64,000 bases of DNA from Bimastos eiseni (GCA_959347315.1 OY365814.1:3337661-3401660), one strand, 5' to 3'. Counted from the first letter of the stretch, positions 1 through 13,255 are shown. The notes: generated by a model not told the origin, from the letters alone. Program-made: numbers and translations.

Positions 1-285
1 GTGCTCCACTGGCGGCTCCTCCTCCTCCTCCAGTACCGAATCACGCACCGTATCATCGATTTGGTCTGGCGGTCTTGCTGGGTCTAGCCCCTGCCTGTCT
101 TTGTGATATCTGCTATTCTGCTTTGAGTGCATCAAATCAGCGCCTTACTGATCGAGCGAGACCTACCAATCGTCCCATTTGCCCGAACAACTACTAAAAA
201 AGATCGTGCCTTCTGAGTATTTGGCCCCTCGCTCTGGAACACGCTCCGGTTGACGTTGCGCTTTGGCGGACCCGTGCGTAGTGAA
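1..285 (+). mobile_element. Possible LINE C-terminal fragment
   Basis: The plus strand near 205-270 reads KKDRAF, stop, VFGPSLWNTLRLTL, resembling the FxxxGPxLWNxLP end of CR1-like ORFs. Upstream frames are broken. Very short match. Confidence 0.35.
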
Positions 286-289
286 TCGT

Positions 290-540
290 CAAAACCCGAA
301 TCCCCGAAGCTGATTTCCTCCGTAGGGCCTATCCTCGAAAACGAAGCTGGTTTGATGAAAAGGATTCTGCTTAAAAGGAAGCTGGATCAATGAAAATAAT
401 TTATGCAGAAGCAGGTTTGATGAAAGAATTGCGCTGTTTTGAGACCGTTCAGTGTCTTTCAACAGTAGGCCTACATTGCTGTTTTCGGGGAATGGGACAT
501 TTTGCAGTTTCATCGTTTTCGAGGATTCGGGTTGCGATGA
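290..540. mobile_element. Small foldback element with GGAAGCTGGAT units
   Basis: The left edge ACCCGAATCC and TCCTCGAAAACG reappear inverted at the right edge (CGTTTTCGAGGATTCGGGT, 513-531). Inside are units of GAAGCTGGTTTGATGAAAAG. Confidence 0.65.
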
Positions 541-1459
541 TTTGTGTTGATCCCCGCTTGACCCCAGACGACGCTTGTCAAGTTGCCACCAGGGTACACT
601 CAGACTTTTTTATAGTGGTCTTAAAACTGTTCTTCTGAGTAGTAGCCTTGAAGGGGCGCTATATAAATCTTCGCAATGAATGAATAATTGCTACATATAA
701 GGCACGCTGAGTCTTGCAAGTTGCCGGCTCTTATGCTCGGCCATTTTACTAGGCAGGCTAGATAGGTCTATATCAACGCAAAAATAAAGATAATCGATAC
801 AAACTCATAGTAATCATTTACCTAAAAATAAATAATCCTAGATTTTAAAAATAAAGCAAGAGATTTGTGCAATTTCATAGAAAATTATTTTAAAATAACA
901 ACTTCCGATCAAAACTAGTAAAACATCAACATGCCGATTTACACACGCTTTTAGGCTAGGAATTGACCCATAATGTCCCATTACGCCAAGAAAATAATCC
1001 GTCGTTTGTTACATTCGTACAAAGATAATAATGTACTTTTTCTTACTATCTTGTTTTGCAAATACAACTTATAATTCTAAATCTATTTCTTATAAAACTA
1101 GCTCGTTACAATTTTTTTAGGTACATCTTACGACAAAATATAGTGCTACCCGTCTAAAGGTCATTCCAGGTAGATGGACCAACGACAGCAAATGACCGGT
1201 GTTGGGCCAAGGTAGTCTTAGTCCTGTGAACAAAAAGATCCACACTATCGACAGAGCGCAAGGAACGAGTTGAAGTTGCAGAAAATGGCTGGCTTTAGAA
1301 ACAGTCAGAGAGATAAATACCAAGCAATGCCTATCTGGGTTTTGGAAACTAGAATGAGGATCTTGTAATGGCCACGCGCAGGGAAAGGAAGTCGGAGCAA
1401 TATTTCAAGCACATAAGCTTATGTAGATTATAGAGATATATGGACGTGTAGTCACAAGT

Positions 1460-3210
1460 TTTCGGTGATAGTCAACCCACATAGAGTTTAATTAGAGGCA
1501 GGGGCTTCTATCCTCAGAGTTTAATTAGAGGCAGGGGCTTCTATTCTCCCCTAGAGTGATGGAATTCCCTCCCTCTGTCAAGTCATGAGTAAACACAGAT
1601 TGTGTCACAGATAACTCCTGTATCAGATAACGACTATGCATAACTTCAGACACTGCATCATCTAAAAAAAATTACAATGGTCATGTTACTTAGCTAAAAT
1701 ACAATAGCATTGTTACGTAAAATAGTAGGCAACAGTATGTAGCATTGCTACTGTAAGTAACATTGCTACCATAGACGTCATTCTTTTTCGGCTGAAATAA
1801 TTCGTTTTAGTGCATTCACACAATCATCGCACCTGGTTGACCGCTGGCGACTTTTGATGATGCGTACCTTACCGTTCCAAGGAACAGCTGGTCAGAATGT
1901 TAACAGGATATTCAGATGGCTGAGACCAGTGTTTTTTCTGGCGGAACGCGCCGGGTGTTCCGGCGCCTCTTTCAATTAGGGGCCTACTGATAACATAGTA
2001 GTTGTGCAAAATCTTTGGAATTTTATATATAAAACTTTAGAATTTAACTTTTTCACATTATAAATTTATGAGTTAGTATGTGCATAGAGTTGCATGATGT
2101 CATTGACTGTGACACGTTATCCTCTTTGGAGGTTGTTGCCTTGTTGGTAGCAAACAATGACATTACTGTCAACAATGCCATTGCGTCATCGTCGAATCTA
2201 TCTCGCAGCTGCATGCATATCTGATCCAGTACTGGTCAGGAACGCACGTGTGTAGCCGAACTCTTAAGTATCTTATACGAGTTTCATCGCTGTAAACCTC
2301 TCAATCAATCATGAGATTCTTTTTTCTTACTTCGTCATTCTGTCTATGGTAGCTACTCTCTGTGAATCAATAATAAATTCACAAAGCCGCATTCCTGAAT
2401 GGTCTTCAGCCATTATATTGCTGATTTCCGGAGTAAACCCTGCCACCCATTCTGACAATCGCCTGTCTTCATCTCAGAGAGGATGGTGTCCATAGTCGTC
2501 CATTTCCACGTAGTGACCTAGCAACACCGTGCTTCCTTCTTGCAATAGCATTAATAAAACACTTCTTCTGCTACTTCATGAGACCAACAACTTGCTCTAG
2601 TATCAAGACCTTCATGATCGACAAAACGTCGCGTGAAAATTATCTTATCGTATCTCCACTTTTTAACGAAAATGCGTTTAGAGTTTATATGTAGAAGGCA
2701 ATCTGTTTTCTTTCTTCAGTGTAAATAATTAAGATACGACATGTCGTTTTAAAGATATTCATCAAAAGTAACTGTCGTGTCTCCTGCTTCTAGACGCCAC
2801 TTACCGTACCTCCAGAGTTGTATGGAGTTTGCACGGTGTGATTTGGAGATAGGCCAAGATAATTCTCACGCGACAATATTATAAGTTGTTATATGCCTAC
2901 ATAATAAAAATTTATTATGGGCATATAGAAAGATCATTGCCTTCTTTTTACCGGTGATATAAGCACGACCGACCATTCTCGCGAAAAACGCTGTACTAGT
3001 TGTTCTGTAGTATCAAGATTAAACCGTCAATTAATCGAATCAATAATTTATTTAAATATAACTTAATTAATTGATTAATTTACTTTATTTATTTATTATC
3101 CTCCCAGATCACTGAATATTATCCCCCATGGAAGAATTGGAAGCTGTCTGCTTCCACGAATATGCCTGTAGAAACCTCTGATTAGAGTTTTTAAAGTTTA
3201 AACCTATAGA
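1460..3210. repeat. MULE-like repeat arm, copy A
   Basis: It shares long blocks with 62474-64000 (same orientation) and with 29910-32090, where one half is direct and the other inverted. Shared landmarks include GGTGATAGTCAACCCA, GTAACATTGCTACCATAG, TTCTTACTTCGTCATTCTGT and ATGCCTGTAGAAACCTCTG. It carries a short broken coding relic (VTVNDIMQL, minus strand, near 2100) and lacks about 390 bp present in copy B. Confidence 0.8.
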
Positions 3211-3275
3211 GTTCATAAACGCAAATATTTATTGAAAACTAACAAATACAGAGTCATAAGGGCGTATATACAAAG

Positions 3276-3500
3276 CTAAATGAAAGTTTGTGGAACATAG
3301 AAATAACGTTGACTACTTAAAAGGAATTTAAGACAAGGCCCGCAGATAAGTTGTTCAATTCCAGTCACCTCCTGGAAGAATGCTGCTTTCTGATTATTGC
3401 AATCGTTTTGGAGTGCTGAGAGGAACTTCCACATTGTAGTATGGCTGCATTGGACTAGCGTCTGAAGTCTGTGGTGCCATCCTTCCACGGTGTTAGTCGT
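3276..3500 (-). mobile_element. MULE-type transposase relic (C-terminal region)
   Basis: Minus strand: NGVEGWHHRLQTLVQCSHTT, then MWKFLSALQNDCNNQKA and EVTGIEQL. The VEGWH and MWKF pattern is typical of the region after the catalytic core in Mutator-like transposases. It lies just inside a long repeat arm (1460-3210) that has inverted counterparts elsewhere in the window. Ends are degraded. Confidence 0.6.
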
Positions 3501-3724
3501 TCGTGCTATTCCCTCTGCAGCCGCATCGCGCTGATTTCACAGTTCGATGTCGAAGATCGGTAGTTCAAAATTTGTGCCACGACCTACGCTAAACCCATAA
3601 TTTATCTTACAAATATTTGCGCTAAAATTATGACCGGTCATCCACTAATTATTATTGAATTTACCTCACAAAACCGTGAGTCACTAATTTGATCTACTAA
3701 TGATAGGCCTATACATATCTGAAC

Positions 3725-3830
3725 ATATGACCATTCGTCCCTATGATCAATCGTCCCTTTGGCCAATCGACCTATGACCATTCGTCCCTATGACCAATCG
3801 ATCTATGACCGATCGTCCGGATACCATATC
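3725..3830. repeat. 16-bp minisatellite CCTATGACCAATCGTC
   Basis: About six degenerate units. The reverse complement forms the array at 62290-62455. Confidence 0.8.
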
Positions 3831-3949
3831 AATCCAACCACCCGTTGCCGCGAGTTAGAGATATCCTTAATAATCACCCCGAAACTGATCAAGTTTAAGC
3901 CGTCGAATAAGGAACCCCCTCAATTTGTTAAAGGCAGTCATTAATGACG

Positions 3950-5590
3950 AGCTAAGATTGACGATAGATCAGATCGAACCATTTACCTTGATATCCCACG
4001 AGGACTTTAATCCCCAGCCCAGTTAAGCGCTTTCGATAATTATTAAGCTAGGCATTAAATCATGCGATCAACTTGTGGTACTCCGAACATTTTATGAGTC
4101 AGAGACGTCAGCCTTGATTTCCAAAATACACAAATTATACTAACCTTGATTGACCTATATTTATTTCCATTATGTCACACAACCTTAAAGGCATTCATAT
4201 GAGACCATAAAGAAACGTTCTAAGGCGTCTGCATCAAGAATTTCAACAAAATAATTTCCTGTGTTGTCATGGTAAACATACTTAATAGCCATGCACAGTA
4301 GCAACTCCTAATAAATTTCAATTGATTTCTTTTCGTATCTTGATTCGTTTAGCTGTAATTGCACATTTTCAGATCTCGATTGTCTTCGGCAAAATGCAAT
4401 ATTTGCTTTTAACTTAAGGAACATAGATGCGACAGTAAAGAAGACACTGTCATATATAAGATTTTATGACACATGTAACTTACTGCTAGTGGTACAGCTG
4501 TCTTCTGCTTCCAATACCTTGCTTATTACGTGTAGTAGCATTAAATACACTTGGATTAGATGTGGGCTGATCCCATCTACATAAATGATTGTAGTCACAA
4601 TTATGGTGTCCAGAACTCGAGAAGACAAATTCCGCTTGAATATTTTTCTATGTCAATAATTATAATCATAAGTTCATACCTTGAAGAATATCAGTATGAA
4701 CATTTCATGATACTTGGTCGAGAAATATAATTTTGGGAATATGTACAGAGCATTAATGCACCGATGCAGCGTTGACGCCTCTTCAGCTACAACGTACTGC
4801 AACGATGAATCGATAACTTACATCAAGTGAAGTGCATTCTATGCTTGAACGATGCGATAAATGAAAGCACGAATCGAAGAGGATGACGCAAAACTGCATT
4901 AGGGTTATCAAGAGTGCTTTAGCTAGCACTGGCAAGGTTCAGCCATAGACCAGGCAAACATGTATATACATGTATTCATGCGTTAGTGTGTATAAAATGA
5001 AATATCATATTGAAAGCAGCTGTCATTTTTTAACTAAACAAAGATTCATTCTAAGTTGAAGTTTGATACAGAAGAAATGATGCGAGCCACTAAAGAGAAA
5101 CACTTGCAGTAGCAGATGTGCACGTGCAGCAACTTTCCCTTTACTTAAAACGTTGGATCGATATGCAAGTTCAATTTCAATTCAGTTCAATGATCGTTTA
5201 ATGAGAAGTTCAAAATGTCACAACCGCTACTAAGTTTACAATTACATTCAATCTAGTACAACCATATATGCACACCTACATGTATAATTATATCGTATGC
5301 AGGCCTATCAACCGTAAAATGCATACTCCTATAATTATTTATATATTTATTCAGACCCGGCATTCCAGTCAACATTAGAGTCATTTTTACTTGTTCACAG
5401 TATCTATCCTATCTCAGTAAATATTCTTGTAGAGTAGACGTGACATACATGTAAAATTTCGATCATTTTTAGTTGGCAAGGTGCACCCATGCGGCCTGCT
5501 TCTTAAATTGTAGTTGCTTTTCCTAGCTAGTGGAAGGAGCTTTCTTAGCACATGATTGATATCAGTTGTACGGCCTTAAACAGATCGCTT
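3950..5590. other. Unassigned intergenic sequence
   Basis: AT-rich, no convincing exon, repeat or RNA gene seen. Confidence 0.6.
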
Positions 5591-5599
5591 CATCAGCCA

Positions 5600-6840
5600 T
5601 AGTCGTTGCTAATGGTGCGATAGGTGGTAGGTATTCTCACTCTTTATCCTTCTTGCAAATGCTTCAATCCAGTCACCATCTCGTACCTGCTTGTACGTGT
5701 ATCTCCACCATGAGGGCGTGACACCACCATTAAAGAAGCTATTGCTGTCATTAGGGCAAATTGATGCAATGAGGACAACGGCAAGCCATGCGATCGAAGA
5801 ACATCGAAATGCATACATCGACGATGCACATGCTGACAATTATATCTCTTCAGGGTGGCTGGTCATACTTACGTCATAACCAATAATAACTGCCAGAGCA
5901 CGCATGGAATTAAATCTTTCTGCACCTGGAGTAATATGTTGGGTTCTATTTTGTATCAATCGTAGGTTATTGTTAGTTGCCCAGGATGTAATATGCTCAA
6001 ATTCCTGCTTTACAGTATTTATGTGACTAGATCCAACTAGCAAGTACGATTCGTCAGCTAATTTAACCGTGACGTTACGTATATTCGTGCAATGGATGTA
6101 AATCAGAGGCCACTACCACATTATGACGGAGGGACCCAAGGCTGACCCTTGAACCACGCTAGCATTTATCCATGCGACTCCAGATACATTTCCATAATAT
6201 TTTGTAATATGACCTTGGTCATGATAGTAATTAACCAGCCAATTATGAATGTTGTCTGGGATATCAATTGTTCTCATTTTCTGAATCAGGGAATGATGGC
6301 GGACCATATCAAATGCTTTTGAATAATCCATAGATATTACAACGACATATTCATTGGTTAACGGCAAGGTCGACATATAAGAGATCTGTGATTGCTGCGG
6401 TGTTGGATCCAGTCGGTCGGAAAGTAAATTGGTCTTTCAGGTCTTCAGCCAGCGCTGGTTCCAGGAAGGTCGGGTACAGGTAAGCGTTGACGATCACTCT
6501 TCCCACAATCCGCGAAACAACCGGAACCACAGATACACATGTAGCTCGGTAATCTGTTGGTACGATTAGACTTGGTATTGGGTGTATAGTTGCAATATTC
6601 CATTGATCCAGTACATGCCCTGATCGATTTTATCCATTGATCAGGTGAGTCAGAACTATATAACAGACACGATCCATAATCATCAGGAACCAAGTGGGAA
6701 GACGATCGTTACCCTCTGCTGTTGATCGCAGTCGGTCTAGCGTGTAAAAGACCACTGCTTCAGACACCATCTCATCGTTTGCATATGCTGTGGGTCTCAG
6801 GGTTGGCTGCGGTACATTAAAGAATGTCATGTTATATGAT
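5600..6840 (-). mobile_element. Jockey/Nimb-type LINE relic (reverse transcriptase)
   Basis: Minus strand, several frames: RLPTWFLMIMDRVCYIVLTH, then SMDYSKAFDMVRHHSLIQKM, WLVNYYHDQGHITKYYGNVS, ASVVQGSALGPSVI, LADESYLLV, ITSWATNNNLRL and finally WWRYTYKQVRDGDWIEAF. These match the order of palm and thumb motifs of jockey-superfamily reverse transcriptases. Frameshifts and stops throughout; YADD has become LADE, so it is dead. Confidence 0.85.
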
Positions 6841-6944
6841 ATTTTTAATGGTAATTTTATGTTATATTATGCTATGTCATTATATTAAAATTTTGCGTTG
6901 TATTGTAAATTATATTCCATTCTATTACGCTATATTCTGTTCCG

Positions 6945-7224
6945 ATAATGCTATGTTAGATTCTGTTCTGATAATGTTATGTTAGATTCTGTTCTGATAA
7001 TGTTATGTTAGATTATGTTCTAATAATGTTATGTTAGATTCTGTTCTGATAATGTTATGTTAGATTCTGTTCTGATAATGTTATGTTAGATTCTGTTCTG
7101 ATAATGTTATGCTAGATTATGTTCTGATAATGTTATGTTAGATTCTGTTCTGATAATGTTATGTTAGATTCTGTTCTGATAATGTTATGTTAGATTCTGT
7201 TCTGATAATGTTATGTTAGATTCT
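6945..7224. repeat. 26-bp tandem array
   Basis: About ten near-identical units of CTGATAATGTTATGTTAGATTCTGTT without spacers; two units carry TTATG for TTCTG. Confidence 0.92.
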
Positions 7225-7229
7225 GCAAC

Positions 7230-8285
7230 GCTCCCTTGTCTGTGCTGCACCAATTCTTTCTCACTGACCCCCAAATGACCTCCGTTAGTTTGTTCATTCT
7301 CCTCTCATGGTCATGATGGGGAGGATCGAACATCGAGTCCTACGAGCAGTGATGACCAACGAAACGCATATCCTGAGACGCCTCTTCCCGCCGGTCGTCC
7401 AGAGAACCTAAACTTTACGCCCAAGACGATGATTATCAATTTATCCTCCCCCCAGTTAAAGGTGATCGATGTTTTACTTCCAGGATTCTTTATAAACTCA
7501 AATCTGTACTTATAGTATCGGCGAAAACTACAGCTCAATGTTAAACCGCCATAATATAGTATACCCGCGTCACGTGCGTTGACCTATGCAATTCAGCCAC
7601 GCGTAAGCAAAATCGATACATTACCTAACAACTTCAACTTGCGCTTAGCTAGTTACATATATGCCGACGAATTGTATTGCCTATATCAGCGTTTCACAAT
7701 ATTTTCTGGCCGCGGAACCCTTTTGATCTAAAAAATGTTTCGCGGAACCCCATTCAAAACCATCATAATTTATTATTATTCTGTTGTAGGTGCAAGGCTT
7801 TTGAATGCAGATAATTGTTGGTTTAGGAATAGATTAAAGTGGGACAGGTCACAAAAGTGGGACAGTTACGCAAGTGAGGCTGCTTACTTATTATTATGAT
7901 AGCTATCTGATATCTAGGCTATTTATATACAGTGTACGGCAATATATCTGTTGTTATTATTTAGGTCGCACACATTTATATTCTAAGCATTTATATTTAT
8001 TCTGGTTGATAGTGTATTATATGATTCGCGAGAATTAGTGAATTTCTAATCTTCATAAGTTCAGTAAAATTAACTTGCTAAGGCCCGTATCAACACTTGC
8101 GAGAAATAATTATATTGAATGCAATTTATTTTGGAATATAGGCCTAATGACGAATTGAATAGCTAATGTCAACAAGTAGATGTTAAGCGAAAAATCTCCT
8201 ATGGAAAATTCGTGTTATTTATTTTCAATTGTTCGAAGCTTATTCGTAAACAAACTTAGAAAGGAAACTGGGGCAAATTCTCAGA
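7230..8285. other. Unassigned intergenic sequence with a degraded transposon end
   Basis: Only a CGCGGAACCC pair (7708-7760), a word common at ends of hAT-type repeats, stands out. No ORF of note. Confidence 0.5.
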
Positions 8286-8289
8286 AGGA

Positions 8290-9005
8290 ATATTGTCCGG
8301 TGGATATGTCCGGGTGATAATGTACTAATACCCATTAGTCATAGGACTGTCTTGGGCACGGGGAAGCTAATTTGAGAACCATCCATTCTAAGAGGCGAGC
8401 GGTGGAGAAAATAAGCAGAATAAGGCTACGCACAATGTCCTCTACGGCCGCAATATAGAAAATGTGAAAGATTAACATCCGTTATTATACATCGAGACCG
8501 CCTGTATGTTCATGTGGTCTCTTTACAGCCCAATTAGTTTAATGGATATTCATCCGAGAATAAAACAGTAGGCTGCGTGAACGAATGAATGAAGCCATAT
8601 CTGCAGCGAAGTGCAGTTAAGCTTATCGATCCATTTTCATTAGACGTAGTGTATGCGATGGTTGTCAAGCATTTTATTGAGAATGCCTCACAAATGATGA
8701 GCTTCATGATAGATTCATCATAACGGCATTCTATCTATCTAGTTGTAGGTCTACCTGTCTTGCTTACACAAACAATCTTGATGTGCATATCATAAAACTC
8801 CTATAATTATTTTATACAGGCACTTAGTGCCTACATTACAATCAACTTACTGAATCACCCAGCGTTTCCTGGGTCGAAGTAATGTAAGATAGCCCTACAC
8901 TTATGAAATATGTTGAACATTGCTTGATTTGACTCAGCGCTCGTGAATAAGTTTGTGCTCGGGTGATAAGGTATGCTGGCGGAATCGCTTTCAGATGTTG
9001 GTGCA
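8290..9005. repeat. Interspersed repeat D, uninterrupted copy
   Basis: Nearly the same sequence, in the same orientation, as 34330-34480 plus 35655-36200. Landmarks: GGGCACGG(G/A)(G/T)AAGCTAATTTG, GGCTGCGTGAACGAATGAAT and TTGATTTGACTCAGCGCTCG. It begins with two ATTGTCCGG-like units. Confidence 0.85.
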
Positions 9006-9193
9006 TCTGTGGGGAGACCAGTAACTCTTATGTCACTCATAATCAATTCACCAGTCATCTGCGAACTAGTTGGTCACTTCGTCGAAATGAATTACTTGCG
9101 CCAACTCACTTTCAATTGATAATAATTATCGCAAGATCGGAAAGTTAGTTGTAGATTGCCAAGTAGATTGTGTGATATTTCTTATATTGCATG

Positions 9194-10428
9194 CAGTGGC
9201 GTAGCGGGGCAAAGTGCTGCCTGGGGCGAAGGAACAAAATGCCGCCCCTGTCTACTTTTTCCATCACTTTATTCGTGTGCATATCCCGGATATGCACAAA
9301 GAGGGGAGATAGGCAAAAGACGTCTGTTTTGAGTGTTTTCAATAATATACATTATGATTATTACATTAATTACAACTGAACTTTGATATTACCATTCTTC
9401 CGTGTGCGCACACTAAATTCTTGCGTGCGCCGCCTCCTCGGGACCACGGCCCCAGCTTAGAGGGAACACTGCTGGACAGTTCTACTTCCTGAATACTTCC
9501 GCTACTAAACGCAGGTAATTTAATCTAACACACGTACAAAAGTAAAAATCGCAAAATTAAATATTTTTATTTATAACTAAAGTTGGTGTAGAGATATTCA
9601 GCCGGTAAGTTGAAATCGTGTTAAGATGAAAATATTAAATAAAAATAACAGCGCAGATTATCTTGTCGGCTGCAATTTTGTATTATATTAATCACAAAAT
9701 AGCATGCACTTCGGCTAGTTCATTTAATTTCGCCAGTACTTTCGCACCTATCAAATGGAAAAAAGTTAGTAATAATAATAATGCTTACATTCTCTTTTGC
9801 GCCATGTCTATCAGGGCCGGCTCCTGGCACAGGCGACCTAGGAAGCCGCGTAGGACGCCAAATTTTAGGGGCGCCGAACTTTAGGCATAATACGGTTATG
9901 TATTCATAATAAAATTTATAATTCAAAAAGAAATTTATAAATTAGTTATTAAACACTAGTTTTAGGCTAATTCCAACAACGATATTCAATCTCCAAACAC
10001 CCCATTGAATCTCCCGCCCTTTCCCTATTAATTTTCCAAAGGCAGAATCGTCTATATATTTTGAACAAACTTTTTATGGGCTAGTGTGTGCCTGATCCCA
10101 TATTTCTCACATCTTGCTGTTCATGCAACGAGGGTGAGGCGCTCTTGTATGGATGAATGCCTAGGGCGCCAAATTACATGAGAACTGCACTTCGATCAGT
10201 TCGATGGTACATCGACATATCGTATATGTTTTTCATCCTGTCGAGAAAAAGCCAAAAAGCATTGTGCCATGTTTAGACAAGAGCAACAATCTTGCTCTTG
10301 TCTTGAATCTTGAAGAATGCAACTTATACAATAATAATTTTTTATTTATTTTTACCGAAAATGCCGCCCTAGGACAAGTGCCGCCTGGGGCGGTTCACCC
10401 CCTTCGCCCTCCCCTCGCAACGCCACTG
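9194..10428. mobile_element. Non-autonomous hAT-type transposon with 8-bp target duplication
   Basis: The 8-mer ATTGCATG occurs on both sides (9186-9193 and 10429-10436). Between them the element starts CAGTGGCGTAGCG and ends with the complement of CAGTGGCGTTGCG, giving imperfect inverted termini; 8-bp duplications and CAGTGGCG-type ends fit hAT. Subterminal GCTGCCTGGGGCG is also mirrored at the other end. No transposase ORF is visible in 1235 bp. Confidence 0.85.
9812..9890 (+). mobile_element. Possible second hAT-like end nested in the first
   Basis: CAGGGCCGGCTCCTGG, GGCGACCTAGG and CGCCAAATTTTAGGGGCGCC resemble the end of another hAT family. A similar CTAGGGCGCCAAATT lies at 10160-10178, but I could not find a clean opposite end. 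Confidence 0.4.
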
Positions 10429-10949
10429 ATTGCATGAATACAAACAAAAATTATTTGACAATCAATCTGTTTTGCATTTCAGGGACAACATCGAATGTGC
10501 AACGGTATTTTCTTTTTTATATTAAATACTAGGAGAGGACGAGGCAAGAGTGGCATGGCGGGTAACAGTGGCATCCCCTTCTGACAAGAAAACAATCGCA
10601 AATGTAGACCCTTTACCTTGCGTTTTAATTAGCTGGTCTGATGCGATATACAACTGAACACCATATTCTGCAGAAGAGCGGGCGAAACTACTTTTGTTTT
10701 GATTTTTACGGTTGTTATCAAATTTTAGTTTCCTGAAGGCAATTTTTGACCAGCACTCTCTCAGTGATAAAATATAGGGAATAGTATTAATGTGTTCATT
10801 AGTTGACATTCGTCTTTTTAGTGAAACATTATTGTATATTGCTTCTTATTCCCCACATAACGAGAAGAATCGCTAAACAGAGGCATGACTGTGGGGCAAA
10901 AGAGGCACACTATCTGCCATTCTTGCCCCCATGACACGCCACGAGTACG

Positions 10950-11470
10950 CCTTATAAAATTATACTCGAGGATAAGAAGCAATCAGCTAAGAAGCGACCT
11001 CGCAAGAGGCTTCATCTAGAGGAAAATGTTAATAACAAAGTTTTAAAAAATGTAAGAGACACACACAGAGACGACTAGGTGTTCTTCACAGTTGCCCGAG
11101 GCTAAAGGAAAGGAATAACCTAGAAGATTCAGAACCAGAAGCAAAAGCAGAACTGGGGGCTGGTGAAACAGAAGCAGAAGAGTCAAAAACAGAAGAACCA
11201 GAAGCAGAACCAGCAACAGGTGAAACAGAAGCAAAAGTCTCCAAAATAGAAGAACCAGACACAGGAGCAGCAGCTGAAAAGTACCAGAAAGACATACAGA
11301 TCGAGAAATGACACCAACTTCCATTGCATTTATTGCAGAGAGCTTTTCAGCGATCGACCAGAAGAAACTTGGTTACAATGTTTAACATGCAAGTACTGGT
11401 GTCATGAAATCTGCGCCCCTATTGAGCCAGACGACAAGCAGTTTTATTGGTTTTATTGCGATACTGTCAT
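10950..11470 (+). mobile_element. Pogo/Tigger-type transposase 3' relic
   Basis: Plus strand: an acidic linker (EPEAKAELGAGETEAEESKT) and, one frame over, NFHCIYCRELFSD, WLQCLTCKYWCHEICA and DDKQFYWFYC. The CxxC, then CxxC, WCHE, C pattern is the PHD-like zinc end seen on many invertebrate pogo-type transposases. Two frames and a stop show it is decayed. Only the end is recognisable. Confidence 0.6.
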
Positions 11471-12780
11471 TAACTTAAAATTTTTCTTTATCAAGATTAC
11501 ATATACGACATTCAGTTTCCATTTCTATTTTTAATGGATAAATAAATAATTAAGATAGCTTGCTAGGATATGACTGTCTCCATGTCAAACTTGCAAAATG
11601 GAGGGTATGAGTGACATCAATTTCAATTTGCATTTTTGCTTATTTTACAAAATATCCTGTGATTTATGGTCGATGTCGAATGCTTTTATGTTAGCTGATG
11701 CTATTTGCCAAGACGCCTACAAAAAATTGTGTCACAATGTTGTGTATTAATGAAAATATGACGTATTTTCTGAAAAGGTGTCCGTCTTGCCCCGGTCTCC
11801 CCTACTTCAACGTCAAAAACCTCATTGGTATACATATAAATATGACAAATTCAGCGCTGCAAGCTAGAACGTGGACATCATCCCCAAAAATCTAGACTTA
11901 AAGAAAAATAAATGAAAGGTTGCTGACAGGCCTAAGCAAAGACTCTTGACATCAATGAACATTATTATTTAATTTTTATTATTGCAACCATTTGGTAAAT
12001 ATCGAGATTATTGTTCTCTTTTGTTGATAATCATCAGTGCATTTTTCTTGCGGAACACGACAGTGCGTCGTTCCAGCACCTTACTTTCAAATGGCTTACT
12101 AAAAACTGAAAATTGTATTTGTGCAAACGCTCTGGAACTTGATATAAAACTTTATAATTTCAATTTTCTACACTCTTAAATTTATATGCAAGTGTACACA
12201 GATTTTGATCATTGTTTACTATAAAATATTCTCTATTTGACAGCAAGTTATATCGTTTTATCTTTCAACAATACAGATAATTATGTCCTGGCACATTTTT
12301 TCTAGAATAAAAGCACTGATCATCATACATGCTGGAAAAGCAATCTTTTAACTGCATGACAAAGGCAAAATTGACTTGGCCGAGAAATCAGAATTTAAGT
12401 AAAATAGCAGCAGAATGGTCACAGCAACCCTAGGTTCATGCAAAATATCCAATTCAAACGACGGTAATTATAAAAACGACATTTCAGATACAATTATATA
12501 ATTATAATATTAAACAATTATCCACACACTAGATAAAATTATTACAAATTTCAAAACATAATATTCAGAAATAGATGACTACACTGATATTGACTTATCT
12601 ACATAAATATATTGGTATATCAAGGCAGACAATGTAACAGTGGCTTATCTACAGCTGAAAATATTGTGTTCACTGTGCAAAAAAAACTAAACATGCCTTC
12701 AACTTTTCAAAAGTTATCAATCAACTCTATGTTAGTATTTCCATTTCTCTAAAGTTGTAAGAGAAAAACTTGCATTCACG
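11470..12780. other. 3' flank of paralog A
   Basis: AT-rich. No canonical AATAAA on the minus strand was found in the first 500 bp after the stop; the polyadenylation site is not determined. Confidence 0.5.
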
Positions 12781-12785
12781 ATTGA

Positions 12786-13255
12786 TCACGAATCGAGCCT
12801 TCGAAGGCGTTGAATTTTGACGAACCCTGCAGATCTGCCAATATCCTTGAATAGTTGGACGAGACATTGAAGCAATTCTACAATCGTGAGAATCGTGCAT
12901 CCGAGAATCAGTCCCAAAGCACCGCCAATGTCGCAAACCATTGTGAGAAAATCGTAGGCTGGAGTTGTTTGGATGTCGACGTAGCTCAGCTGAGAGTAGA
13001 AGATATCCAGGTAGGTGAGTTCTTTGCTCAGTTTAGAGATAGTTAGATTTTGTCCCTTTAACTGCGAACTGTGCGACATGTAATTGAGGAAATGCTCCGA
13101 CAGAGGACTTGTTGAGATTGAATATGGATATGTGATCTGATGACAATGTAGAGGACAATCACACTCGCGAGACGCTCCGGAAGATATCCACGAGCTCATG
13201 GCTTCTCCCACACACAAGTAGATTGCATCCAAAGAGCACATTGGTAGTTCTGAAA
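12786..13255 (-). CDS. Paralog A exon 7: thumb, second membrane segment and C terminus
   Basis: Last coding exon, ending in a stop at 12786. It encodes ECDCPLHC, SISTSPLSEHF, YLDIFYSQLSYVDIQ and then GGALGLILGCTILTIVELLQ, the pore-lining second membrane segment, followed by a short basic tail. The selectivity-filter position reads Gly-Cys-Thr (12894-12902) instead of the family's Gly/Ser-x-Ser. The acceptor is at 13255 or 13249 depending on which exon 6 donor is used. Confidence 0.93.

Noticed and set aside
6945..7224. Possible CRISPR array (26-bp repeats)
   Set aside because: Units are contiguous with no spacers, in an animal genome; it is a simple tandem array.
10522..10809. Minus-strand ORF of 95 codons
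   Set aside because: Antisense to a pogo-like relic region, no motif recognised.
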